Part shown: positions 1-5,246 of the stretch, piece by piece
Layout: the number at the start of each line of letters is the position of its first letter
How positions within the stretch are numbered: position 1 is the first letter of the stretch
Origin: an uncultured Lachnospiraceae bacterium
Lineage (GTDB): Bacteria; Bacillota; Clostridia; Lachnospirales; Lachnospiraceae
Direction: 5' to 3'
NCBI GenBank assembly: GCA_945643825.1
Contig: CALZEZ010000068.1
Span: forward strand, 1 to 7,254
DNA: 7,254 bases
Made by a program: the position numbers and the translations under genes
The notes under the pieces: model-generated
Seen by the model: only the letters and a program-made list of their open reading frames with translations
What the model was told of the DNA's origin: nothing
The model's database searches: none

Positions 1-882
1 GATTCCTTCATAGGTTGTGCTGTCGAGAATCAGATTTTCCTTCGCATTTACCAGCTCCGGGATAGAAGCAGCCTCGCGGATATACATGGTGTGCTCGTGG
101 TCTGCATCGTAGGTTGCAATAAAATAGTATTTTCCATTCCATTTGCCGATACATGGATCGGCATGGTTGGTTGCAACCGGGAAAGGAAAATGATCCTGGT
201 GAAGCGTTCCTGTTACCCTATATTCCCCGGGTACGGTAAAGTCTACCGTATCAAGCTTCCAGTCCACGACTGCCATGCTTTCGGTCCCATCTGAGAAGAG
301 CTTTCTTGCCTTAACCTCGCAAAATTCTTCCCGAGAGCCGGCGAGCACCTTGTCTGGGAATATGGTCTGCACGTGATGTGCGGTGATGAACTTCTGTTTC
401 AGGCGCTGTGCGAGGGCATCCGAAATTTCTATGCAATTGCATAAATGTGCTCCCTCGGGAAGGTTCTTTAAGTCCTTCGCCTCGTCCAAGCACTCTCCCT
501 TTTCCCAGAGCGCGGTCAGTGTCCGGTATTCCTCTGTGGGCTCTTTTAATCCAAGCTCGGTATACGAGACAAAGTCATCTGTGATAAATGCCAGAGCCTT
601 GCCTTTGCTTTCCTCCTCCGGCTCGCCGTCCGCTAATGTCCGGATTGCCAGGATTTCGTAGCCTCCGTTCTCCTGTGGGAAAATTGCCGGATATTTGATG
701 CTTCTTGGATTTAAGGAGCCATCCGCATTCTCGGTTGCCTTTGCAAACAGGATTCCACTGTTGTGGTTCAGGGTTGTAATCTTTCCCGCCTCTTCCAGCA
801 TCAGATGCATGCTGTAGGCAAGTCTGGGGTCATAGTAGACCTCGTCAATCGGTTCTCTTGTGTAACTCCATAATCGAATCAT
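1..882 (-). CDS. GH43-type glycosidase with N-terminal Ig-like segment, 3' end outside window
   Basis: Partial gene: the first 294 codons are present and the frame is open to the window edge. The start ATG (880-882) follows AGGAG (893-897) by ten bases. From about residue 240 the protein reads HADP, then GKWNGKYYFIATYD and HTMYIREAASIPEL. This is the first blade of a five-bladed GH43 propeller, and D242 is the expected catalytic base. GH43 enzymes cut arabinose or xylose side chains and backbones of plant polysaccharides. Just before it, residues about 205-227 (VVDWKLDTVDF, PGEYRVTGTL) look like a bacterial Ig-like fold of the Big_4 type. Residues 1-180 (with LNHNSGILFAKA at 38-49) match no domain I can name. 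No signal peptide or membrane segment is visible at the N-terminus, so the enzyme probably acts in the cytoplasm on imported oligosaccharides. The exact substrate cannot be read because the rest of the propeller is missing. Confidence 0.85.
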   Translation of the reverse strand, partial: MIRLWSYTREPIDEVYYDPRLAYSMHLMLEEAGKITTLNHNSGILFAKATENADGSLNPRSIKYPAIFPQENGGYEILAIRTLADGEPEEESKGKALAFITDDFVSYTELGLKEPTEEYRTLTALWEKGECLDEAKDLKNLPEGAHLCNCIEISDALAQRLKQKFITAHHVQTIFPDKVLAGSREEFCEVKARKLFSDGTESMAVVDWKLDTVDFTVPGEYRVTGTLHQDHFPFPVATNHADPCIGKWNGKYYFIATYDADHEHTMYIREAASIPELVNAKENLILDSTTYEGI

Positions 883-941
883 GATTTCTGTTCTCCTGCT
901 TTTATTTGATCTGTTCTAAAACTGTGGCAAATAATAGAGAA

Positions 942-970
942 ATTGTATCATAGGCTGGAATTTTCTTCAA
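942..970 (-). promoter_or_regulatory. Sigma-A promoter of the GH43 gene
   Basis: On the minus strand, TTGAAG (965-970) is followed after exactly 17 bp by TACAAT (942-947). A TG one base upstream of the -10 makes it an extended -10. The -10 lies about 60 bp from the GH43 start codon. The promoter sits 20 bp beyond the edge of the 36-bp repeat array, so the array is upstream of this promoter and not in the GH43 leader. No obvious cre-like or other operator was seen in the interval. Confidence 0.7.
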
Positions 971-989
971 ACGGTATCTGCTTAGAGAT

Positions 990-1025
990 GGCATATATTT
1001 TTGTGTTCTGGGGAATCTCTATGCC
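990..1025. repeat. Repeat unit 1, subtype A
   Basis: GGCATATATTTTTGTGTT opens the unit and CTATGCC closes it. It matches unit 4 at 31 of 36 positions; the differences cluster in the middle, just after the T-rich stretch. The ends are complementary over 6 bp. Confidence 0.9.
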
Positions 1026-1051
1026 ACTGAAATGATCTGTGCACAGATTGC

Positions 1052-1087
1052 GGCATATAGAATACTGTTTTCGATTTTTTCTATGCC
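1052..1087. repeat. Repeat unit 2, subtype B
   Basis: This unit starts GGCATATAGAA and ends TTTTTTCTATGCC. It matches unit 5 at 29 of 36 positions. The linker to unit 1 is 26 bp and contains the perfect 14-bp palindrome ATCTGTGCACAGAT (1035-1048). Confidence 0.9.
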
Positions 1088-1145
1088 TGCTTTGAATACT
1101 TTTTTGTTGAAATCCCCATTCTCTAACCAGGGAAAGTCCAAAACT

Positions 1146-1181
1146 GGCATATGCAATTGACTTTTTCCCAAAATATATGCC
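1146..1181. repeat. Repeat unit 3, possibly inverted
   Basis: Its ends are GGCATAT and ATATGCC, complementary over 7 bp, so orientation cannot be told from the ends. The minus-strand reading begins GGCATATATTTT, the same first 12 bases as subtype A. This suggests a subtype-A-like unit in opposite orientation. The 58-bp linker to unit 2 is 32 bp longer than the other linkers. Confidence 0.85.
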
Positions 1182-1208
1182 ACGCCCTCCAGAAAAATGG
1201 AATGGTGT

Positions 1209-1244
1209 GGCATATATTTTTGTGTTTTTGATAATCCCTATGCC
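1209..1244. repeat. Repeat unit 4, subtype A
   Basis: The first 18 bases are identical to unit 1, and the unit ends CCTATGCC. With the end of unit 3 it forms a 14-bp perfect inverted repeat (1170-1183 with 1207-1220). Confidence 0.9.
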
Positions 1245-1270
1245 GTGGAAGCACTATGAGCATAGGGCAT

Positions 1271-1306
1271 GGCATATGGAAAGCTGATTTTCGTTTTTTC
1301 TATGCC
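1271..1306. repeat. Repeat unit 5, subtype B, next to the merR stop
   Basis: It ends TTTTTTCTATGCC like unit 2. Its last base is 5 bp from the merR stop codon (1312-1314), so a merR transcript must read into the array. The 26-bp linker to unit 4 holds the hairpin CTATG-AG-CATAG (1254-1265). Confidence 0.9.
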
Positions 1307-1311
1307 AGTTT

Positions 1312-2286
1312 TTATCCCCTTACCTTAATAGGAAGTAACAGATCGATCTGGCCGTCAATGCCATTCTCCGGCCACCCCATATGTGCGGCATATATCCAGT
1401 TGAGGTGCTCCTCCAGCATGCCATGCATCACTTCCGGTCCTACCTTCCAGTCGGGCTCATACTTCTCATGATTTTCTGCCCATTTAATAAGGTCTTCCCA
1501 TAAATGGAATTCAGGAAAATTAATCGTCAGAGCTGCATACAAGCCACCTTCCATCCGCTTCTTCTCAAAGCCCTCGGGAAGAACCATGTCCTCGGGGATC
1601 GTGACATAGACCTCGTAGCCGTGCTCTCCGTTTGGAAGAATCCCGGGATTTGGACTGTTAAATCCAAACATTCTTGCATCGGGCTTCTTCTCGAACAGGC
1701 GACTACTCTGAACAAACTCTGTCACCTTGTCTCCTACCGCTTCCTCCGGATTTTCGCCCTGTATGCGACAGGATGCGACCGTATTGGATGGCAGCATCAA
1801 AATTCGTACGTTCAGATCCTTATTTAATACCTCATTTGCTTTGTTTACATCAGTCATTGTTATTGCCTCCTGTATTTGTTTTTTTGCAGGAGCAAGGGAT
1901 TCGATCATTTCGACTAATTCTGAATCGGCTAAGAGAGTGTACTCTTCCTCACGATATCTGGCCACAATCATCGTAAGAACCTTGCGAATCGTATCCATCG
2001 CCTCTATCTCTTCGTCCAATTCTGCTATGTTGTTTTGCAGGATCTTGAGAATCTGCTCCTGTTTTTTGTCCGTTAAGATTGCTTCGATATCTTTTAGAGA
2101 AACTCTGAGCTTTCTGAGTAAGAGAATCATTTTGATGCGTCCTACCGTCTCCGCATCATAGATTCTGTAGGAATAGTCTTCTTTTCTCTTACTTTCGATT
2201 AAGCCCAGCTTTTCATAGTATCGAAGCATTCTCGGTGAAACCGAGCACTCTCTGGATACCTGCGTCACTGTTTTACAGTCGTTCAT
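1312..2286 (-). CDS. MerR-family regulator with GyrI-like effector-binding domain (BmrR-like layout)
   Basis: A 324-residue transcription factor. Residues 1-75 are a MerR winged helix: VTQVSRECSVSPRMLRYYEKLGLI, then the YRIYD wing and VGRIKMILLLRKLRVSLKDI. Residues about 76-115 are a charged amphipathic helix suited to dimerisation. From about residue 160 to the end is a GyrI-like/AraC effector-binding domain (YEVYVTIPE at 224-232; aromatic stretch LNWIYAAHMGWPENG; ending DLLLPIK). This order is that of BmrR and TipA, which twist a long-spacer promoter when a hydrophobic ligand binds. The start ATG is preceded by AGGAAGGA. It is divergent from the aldolase gene. The promoter at 2323-2353 has the 19-bp spacer expected for self-regulation. 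The ligand and wider targets cannot be read from the sequence. The MATE gene is a tempting drug-efflux target but lies 3 kb away with other genes between. Confidence 0.94.
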   Translation of the reverse strand: MNDCKTVTQVSRECSVSPRMLRYYEKLGLIESKRKEDYSYRIYDAETVGRIKMILLLRKLRVSLKDIEAILTDKKQEQILKILQNNIAELDEEIEAMDTIRKVLTMIVARYREEEYTLLADSELVEMIESLAPAKKQIQEAITMTDVNKANEVLNKDLNVRILMLPSNTVASCRIQGENPEEAVGDKVTEFVQSSRLFEKKPDARMFGFNSPNPGILPNGEHGYEVYVTIPEDMVLPEGFEKKRMEGGLYAALTINFPEFHLWEDLIKWAENHEKYEPDWKVGPEVMHGMLEEHLNWIYAAHMGWPENGIDGQIDLLLPIKVRG

Positions 2287-2322
2287 ATGCGTGTTCCTTC
2301 CTTTCTGCTCCTAACAATTACG

Positions 2323-2353
2323 AGCATAAAGTACTACATCGTGTCCTAGTCAA
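2323..2353 (-). promoter_or_regulatory. merR promoter with 19-bp spacer and internal dyad (likely MerR operator)
   Basis: On the minus strand, TTGACT (2348-2353) and TATGCT (2323-2328) are separated by 19 bp. This is the over-long spacing that MerR-family activators correct. Between them is the imperfect dyad ACTA-N10-TAGT (2333-2350 in plus coordinates). The -10 is 36 bp from the merR ATG. A conventional reading with TTTATG at 17 bp is also possible but would ignore the better -10. The dyad suggests autoregulation. Confidence 0.65.
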
Positions 2354-2370
2354 TAGCCTTTTTCAAAATA

Positions 2371-2399
2371 TTTGATTTTATTTTAACATGTGGTAGAAT
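2371..2399 (+). promoter_or_regulatory. Promoter of the threonine-aldolase-type gene
   Basis: TTTGAT (2371-2376) and TAGAAT (2394-2399) are 17 bp apart, with TG one base before the -10 (extended -10). The start codon is about 45 bp further on, behind GGAGG (2432-2436). The hexamer CATGTG occurs at 2387-2392, overlapping the extended -10, and again at 2406-2411. The -35 lies about 18 bp from the merR -35, so the two promoters diverge from a compact region. Confidence 0.65.
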
Positions 2400-2444
2400 T
2401 TTTATCATGTGAGAATGCAGGAATAATATACGGAGGACAGACAA

Positions 2445-3488
2445 ATGGTATCTTTTGAGAGTGATTATATTGCCGGAGCGCATCCGGCTATTTTAAAGCG
2501 ACTGGCTGAAACAAACCTGGAGCCCTTATCCGGCTATGGGGCTGATAAGTATTGTGAAAGTGCCAAGAATAAGATAAAGGCAGCGATCGGGTTGGAAATG
2601 GCAGATGTGGAGTTTCTTGTCGGCGGAACCCAGACGAACGCGGTCATTATCTCTACGATGCTTGCCGATTATGAGGGCGTCATTGCGGCCACGACCGGGC
2701 ATGTGAGCACGCATGAGTCCGGCGCGATTGAATATACGGGACATGAGGTTTTGGAGGTGCCGCAGGAAAATGGAAAAATTAAGGCGGAGGTACTCTCTCA
2801 GTATCTGTCGGATTTCTATGCGATTGACAATTACGAGCATATGACGATTCCCGGAATGGTGTATATTTCACATCCGACGGAATATGGTACTCTTTATTCA
2901 AAAGAGGAGCTGACGGCTATCGCAGAGATCTGTCATCAGTATCAGCTTCCTCTTTTCTTAGATGGTGCGCGTCTCGGATACGGACTTATGAGTAAGGATA
3001 CGGACGTGACGCTTGCCGATCTTGCAAGGCTTTGTGATGTATTCTACATCGGCGGTACAAAGGTCGGCGCGTTGTGCGGAGAGGCAGTCGTTTTCACGAA
3101 AGGAAATAAGCCAAAGCATTTCCTGACTTCGGTGAAGCGTCGCGGGGCGCTGCTCGCAAAGGGGCGGCTTCTGGGAATTCAGTTTGATACGTTGTTTACC
3201 GATGATCTGTACTTCGAGATCGGCCGACATGCAATTGATATGGCTCAAAAAATGAAGGAGCTTTTTCTTGCGCATGGTCTTAAGCTGTTCATCGACTCTC
3301 CGACCAATCAGCAGTTTGTTATTTTAGAGAAAAAGCAGCTGGAACGTCTTCGGGAGAAGGTTGTTTTCAGCTTCTGGGAGAATCTGGATGATTCGCATAC
3401 TGTTGTGCGTTTTGCGACAAGCTGGTCGACAACCGAGGAGGATCTGAAGGCATTAGAAGCTGCGTTAAACAGTAGTTTAACTGCCTAA
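2445..3488 (+). CDS. Threonine-aldolase-type PLP enzyme (beta-eliminating lyase family)
   Basis: A 347-residue, fold-type I PLP enzyme expected to split L-threonine or L-allo-threonine into glycine and acetaldehyde in the cytoplasm. Visible marks, in order: SGYGADKYCESAKNKI near residues 29-44; the cofactor phosphate loop GGTQTNAVI (60-68); H86 in GHVSTHESGA, the position that stacks on PLP in LtaE; D173 in FLDGARLGYG, which should hold the pyridine nitrogen; and K206 in YIGGTKVGAL, the likely Schiff-base lysine. The GGTK motif sets it apart from E. coli LtaE, whose lysine motif differs, so a related aldolase or lyase specificity is possible. The start is supported by GGAGG eight bases upstream. 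The final codons lie in the left arm of a 14-bp inverted repeat shared with the converging Nudix gene. It diverges from merR but nothing shows direct control. Confidence 0.92.
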   Translation: MVSFESDYIAGAHPAILKRLAETNLEPLSGYGADKYCESAKNKIKAAIGLEMADVEFLVGGTQTNAVIISTMLADYEGVIAATTGHVSTHESGAIEYTGHEVLEVPQENGKIKAEVLSQYLSDFYAIDNYEHMTIPGMVYISHPTEYGTLYSKEELTAIAEICHQYQLPLFLDGARLGYGLMSKDTDVTLADLARLCDVFYIGGTKVGALCGEAVVFTKGNKPKHFLTSVKRRGALLAKGRLLGIQFDTLFTDDLYFEIGRHAIDMAQKMKELFLAHGLKLFIDSPTNQQFVILEKKQLERLREKVVFSFWENLDDSHTVVRFATSWSTTEEDLKALEAALNSSLTA

Positions 3489-3533
3489 GGTGCCTTAGCG
3501 TGAAAGAGGATTTCTCTGCTAAACTACTGTTTA
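3466..3533. terminator. Inverted repeat joining the ends of two convergent genes
   Basis: TAAACAGTAGTTTA (3466-3479) and its exact reverse complement (3520-3533) enclose 40 bp. The loop holds the perfect hairpin CTAAGG-TG-CCTTAG (3485-3498) and AGAG-GATTT-CTCT. The left arm encodes the last residues of the aldolase; the right arm encodes DKQ and the stop of the Nudix protein. It could end transcription from both sides, but there is no real U-tract after either arm, so the terminator role is inferred from position. Confidence 0.55.
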
Positions 3534-3988
3534 TCAAAATGATAATCTACAAGCTTATCGTTTACATAAACAAGCTTCAGTGTAAAAAAGTCCTCTTTCT
3601 CCTCGAGCATTTTGAAGAAGATTTTATCTCCCTCCCATAAGGGCAGGTCTTTTATTTTTTCTTTCGGAATCCATTCCAGATCACCTTCGTCACATTCTTT
3701 GAGCGTACCTTCAAAATCTGTACAGGTATAGAGAAAGGTGTATTCATCCATATCATCGATAACAAAAGTCAGGAGTCCGCGCAGTCTGGGATTTATAAGA
3801 CGAAGCCCCGTCTCCTCCCGGGCCTCACGTATGATACACTCATTCGGCGTCTCCCCATGCTCAATATGCCCACCGATGCCGATGTATTTATCCTTGTTGA
3901 TGTCCTTTTCTTTTTTGGTCCGATGTAACATCAGATATTTTCCATCCTTCTCCACATAGCAAAGTGTGGTAAAAGCTTGCTTGCCCAT
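3524..3988 (-). CDS. Nudix hydrolase, 8-oxo-dGTP diphosphatase (MutT) type
   Basis: A 154-residue protein with a perfect Nudix box at residues 40-62: G-x5-E-x7-REAREETGL. The REARE and EE residues bind the catalytic magnesium. The N-terminal strand pattern (TTLCYVEKDGKYLMLHR) and the C-terminal EGDLEWIPKEKIKDLPLWEGDKIFF are typical of clostridial proteins annotated as 8-oxo-dGTP diphosphatases, which cleanse oxidised nucleotides. Other nucleoside triphosphate substrates are possible. I chose the ATG at 3986-3988 because AAGGGAG lies eight bases before it. An upstream GTG at 4048 would add 20 residues, but it has no ribosome site and lies inside the promoter. The gene converges on the aldolase gene, and their 3' ends share an inverted repeat. 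Confidence 0.94.
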   Translation of the reverse strand: MGKQAFTTLCYVEKDGKYLMLHRTKKEKDINKDKYIGIGGHIEHGETPNECIIREAREETGLRLINPRLRGLLTFVIDDMDEYTFLYTCTDFEGTLKECDEGDLEWIPKEKIKDLPLWEGDKIFFKMLEEKEDFFTLKLVYVNDKLVDYHFDKQ

Positions 3989-4038
3989 CTGTTTTACTCC
4001 CTTCTCAGATATAGAAATCACTGTCTGTGATATTTCAT

Positions 4039-4061
4039 AGTATAGCACGACATGATATACT
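4039..4061. promoter_or_regulatory. Near-palindromic bidirectional extended -10 promoter
   Basis: On the minus strand TGC-TATACT (4039-4047) is an extended -10 about 50 bp before the Nudix start. On the plus strand TGA-TATACT (4053-4061) is a second one, facing the other way. The two TATACT boxes are exact inverted repeats 11 bp apart; 9 of 11 base pairs across the 23-bp element are symmetric. The -35 regions are poor (TTTTTT and TTTCAT), as is usual when the TG motif carries recognition. Leftward it should drive the Nudix gene. Rightward it would give a leader of about 240 nt before the U32-like gene. Confidence 0.55.
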
Positions 4062-4107
4062 AAAAAAGCGGCTGCCAGCCAGCAATTTCCTATTTACATA
4101 AAGAAGT

Positions 4108-4147
4108 ACTCAACTGACGGTTGATTCCACCCACTCAACCAATGGTT
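4108..4147 (+). repeat. Two direct copies of ACTCAAC-N4-GGTT, 25 bp apart
   Basis: Copies at 4108-4122 and 4133-4147 share all eleven specified bases. Each is itself dyadic: TCAAC/GTTGA in the first and AACC/GGTT in the second. Together they could be tandem operator sites or two small hairpins in a leader RNA. They lie between the bidirectional promoter and the small reading frame at 4202. Apart from these copies and a GC-rich mini-hairpin at 4068-4083, I see nothing else between 4062 and 4187. Confidence 0.5.
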
Positions 4148-4201
4148 CGTGTTCTTTATCCACCAAAGAGAGTATCGTTCATTGCACAAGGAGGTACCCT
4201 G

Positions 4202-4285
4202 ATGAACCAAATTAAAATATACCCCATGGGGGGGTATCTTGTCAGGTTCTGCTTTTCCTGCATCGATTTATATTGTATTCTGTAA
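4202..4285 (+). CDS. Putative 27-residue leader peptide or small protein
   Basis: The ATG follows AAGGAGGT (4188-4195) at an ideal seven-base distance, the strongest Shine-Dalgarno in the window. The frame then runs 27 codons to TAA. The peptide starts MNQIKIYPMGGY and continues with a hydrophobic, cysteine-containing tail (LVRFCFSCIDLYCIL) that could sit in a membrane. Codons 6-12 carry the ATACCCC/GGGGTAT palindrome. The stop is 29 bp before the U32-like start, so it may be a translated leader that adjusts the operon. I recognise no family. It may be chance, but the ribosome site argues for translation. No convincing promoter lies immediately upstream. Confidence 0.4.
   Translation: MNQIKIYPMGGYLVRFCFSCIDLYCIL
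4219..4237. promoter_or_regulatory. GC-core palindrome resembling a CsoR-family operator
   Basis: ATACCCCATGGGGGGGTAT has 7-bp perfect arms (ATACCCC/GGGGTAT) and a CCCCATGGGG core. CsoR-family repressors of Firmicutes bind A/T-flanked C-run/G-run dyads of this general form, usually about two bases shorter. No csoR-like gene is in the window, so the assignment is only by resemblance. It sits 78 bp before the U32-like start codon. Confidence 0.35.
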
Positions 4286-4314
4286 TAAGCAACTTACCAA
4301 AAAGGGAAACACCT

Positions 4315-5226
4315 ATGAATCCATCTCAAAAAAATAAAGCATACTATCATCTTCCCGGGCTGTTTGAGTTCTACGAGCTGTATCGTGTTTTTCTGCCTCT
4401 ATTCCGGGAACATCGGGAATATTTCTATGATTGGTGTGATATCGGCTCAATCTATGGTGCTCCGGCGGATTGTATCTGGGGTGGCGGACGTGTCGGTATC
4501 GGTGACCAGGATCCGGGAGAGGTTCTTACACTGATGCAGGCGTTTGGAATCTCTGCCCGGCTTACCTTCAGCAATTCGCTTCTTAGAAAAGAGCATCTTG
4601 CCGACATGAAATGCAACGCACTCTGCTCTCTTTTTGAGAAAAGCGGAAAGCTTCAAAATGGCGTCATCGTCCATTCTGATCTGTTGTTAGAATATTTGAA
4701 AAACAACTATCCAGGGCTTTATCTTGTCTCCACCACCACAAAGGTTCTGACCGATTTCAGTCAGCTCTTGCGTGAGCTAGGGAGGGATGATTTCCTTTAT
4801 GTTGTCCCTGATTTTCGACTAAACAAGGCTCTGGAAAAATGGGATACCGTGCCCGATGTGCAAAAGAGTAAGGTGGAATTTTTATGCAATGAATGCTGCT
4901 TCTTTGGCTGTAAGGACAGAAAGGCCTGTTACGAGGCAGTCAGCCGAAAAAATCTCGGAGAGGATTCTTCCGACTTCCGATGTACGTCTCCGGACGCAGA
5001 AGGTGGCTATCAGTTTTCTATGGCGATGACAAATCCCGGTTTTATCGGTATCAATGATATTAGAAGCATCTATTTGCCAATGGGCTTTTCCAACTTTAAA
5101 ATTGAGGGTCGTGGGCTTGGCAGTGCCCTGATTCTGGAATTTTTGCTCTATTATATGACCAGACCTGAGTATCAGCTGCATGTGCGGGAGAAAATTTATC
5201 TGGATAATATGCTGGATCTGTTTTGA
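4315..5226 (+). CDS. Cysteine-rich U32-like protein of unknown function
   Basis: A 303-residue soluble protein. It opens with PGLFEFYELYRVFLPLFREH and YDWCDIGSIYGAPADCIWGGG (residues 14-58). Alternating strands and helices follow (ISARLTFSN at 79-87, VIVHSDLLLEYL at 117-128, YLVSTTTKVL at 136-145), suggesting a TIM-barrel. A cysteine cluster C191-x2-C-C-x3-C199-x5-C205 (plus C223) then precedes NPGFIGINDIR and GFSNFKIEGRGLGSAL (240-272). The phrase FKIEGR and the cysteine cluster recall U32 peptidase-like/UbiU-type proteins, where cysteines hold an Fe-S cluster. I infer a metal cluster here, not a proven protease or hydroxylase. The ATG at 4315 has AAGGGA seven bases upstream; the TTG at 4273 has none. 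It is the first main gene of an operon with the MATE exporter, which starts 20 bp after its stop. Confidence 0.75.
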   Translation: MNPSQKNKAYYHLPGLFEFYELYRVFLPLFREHREYFYDWCDIGSIYGAPADCIWGGGRVGIGDQDPGEVLTLMQAFGISARLTFSNSLLRKEHLADMKCNALCSLFEKSGKLQNGVIVHSDLLLEYLKNNYPGLYLVSTTTKVLTDFSQLLRELGRDDFLYVVPDFRLNKALEKWDTVPDVQKSKVEFLCNECCFFGCKDRKACYEAVSRKNLGEDSSDFRCTSPDAEGGYQFSMAMTNPGFIGINDIRSIYLPMGFSNFKIEGRGLGSALILEFLLYYMTRPEYQLHVREKIYLDNMLDLF

Positions 5227-5246
5227 ATATTGAAGGGAATATACAA

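Larger units (their letters stand above)
990..1306. repeat. Array of five diverged 36-bp GGCATA...TATGCC palindrome-ended units
   Basis: The units are at 990-1025, 1052-1087, 1146-1181, 1209-1244 and 1271-1306. All are exactly 36 bp, start GGCATAT and end TATGCC, so each can close a 6-7 bp stem over a T-rich interior. Linkers are 26, 58, 27 and 26 bp. Units 1 and 4 share 31 of 36 positions (subtype A, first 18 identical). Units 2 and 5 share 29 of 36 (subtype B, both ending TTTTTTCTATGCC). Read in reverse complement, unit 3 begins GGCATATATTTT like subtype A, so it may be inverted. The A-26 bp-B pair occurs twice, 219 bp apart. The array begins 5 bp past the merR stop codon and ends 20 bp before the GH43 promoter. 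A mosaic of short non-autonomous palindromic elements is the best structural comparison. A protein-binding array or a processed RNA are alternatives. Confidence 0.9.

Noticed and set aside
1019..1213. 64-codon minus-strand reading frame inside the repeat array
   Set aside because: It has no ribosome site, starts and ends inside repeat units, and its sequence is explained by the array.
990..1306. CRISPR array (36-bp repeats with 26-27-bp spacers)
   Set aside because: The sizes fit, but the repeats share only their ends and a subtype pattern, one spacer is 58 bp, spacers are partly related, and there are no cas genes in view.
1727..2161. 144-codon plus-strand frame opposite merR
   Set aside because: It is fully antisense to a well-supported MerR gene, has no ribosome site, and its composition is that of a shadow frame.
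3989..4048. Longer Nudix protein starting at a GTG (174 residues)
   Set aside because: The extra codons overlap the extended -10 promoter and lack a ribosome site; the ATG at 3988 has a good one.
4060..4083. Minus-strand terminator: small GC hairpin followed by TTTTTT
   Set aside because: The stem is short with a bulge, no minus-strand gene feeds into it, and the T-run lies at the -35 position of the Nudix promoter.
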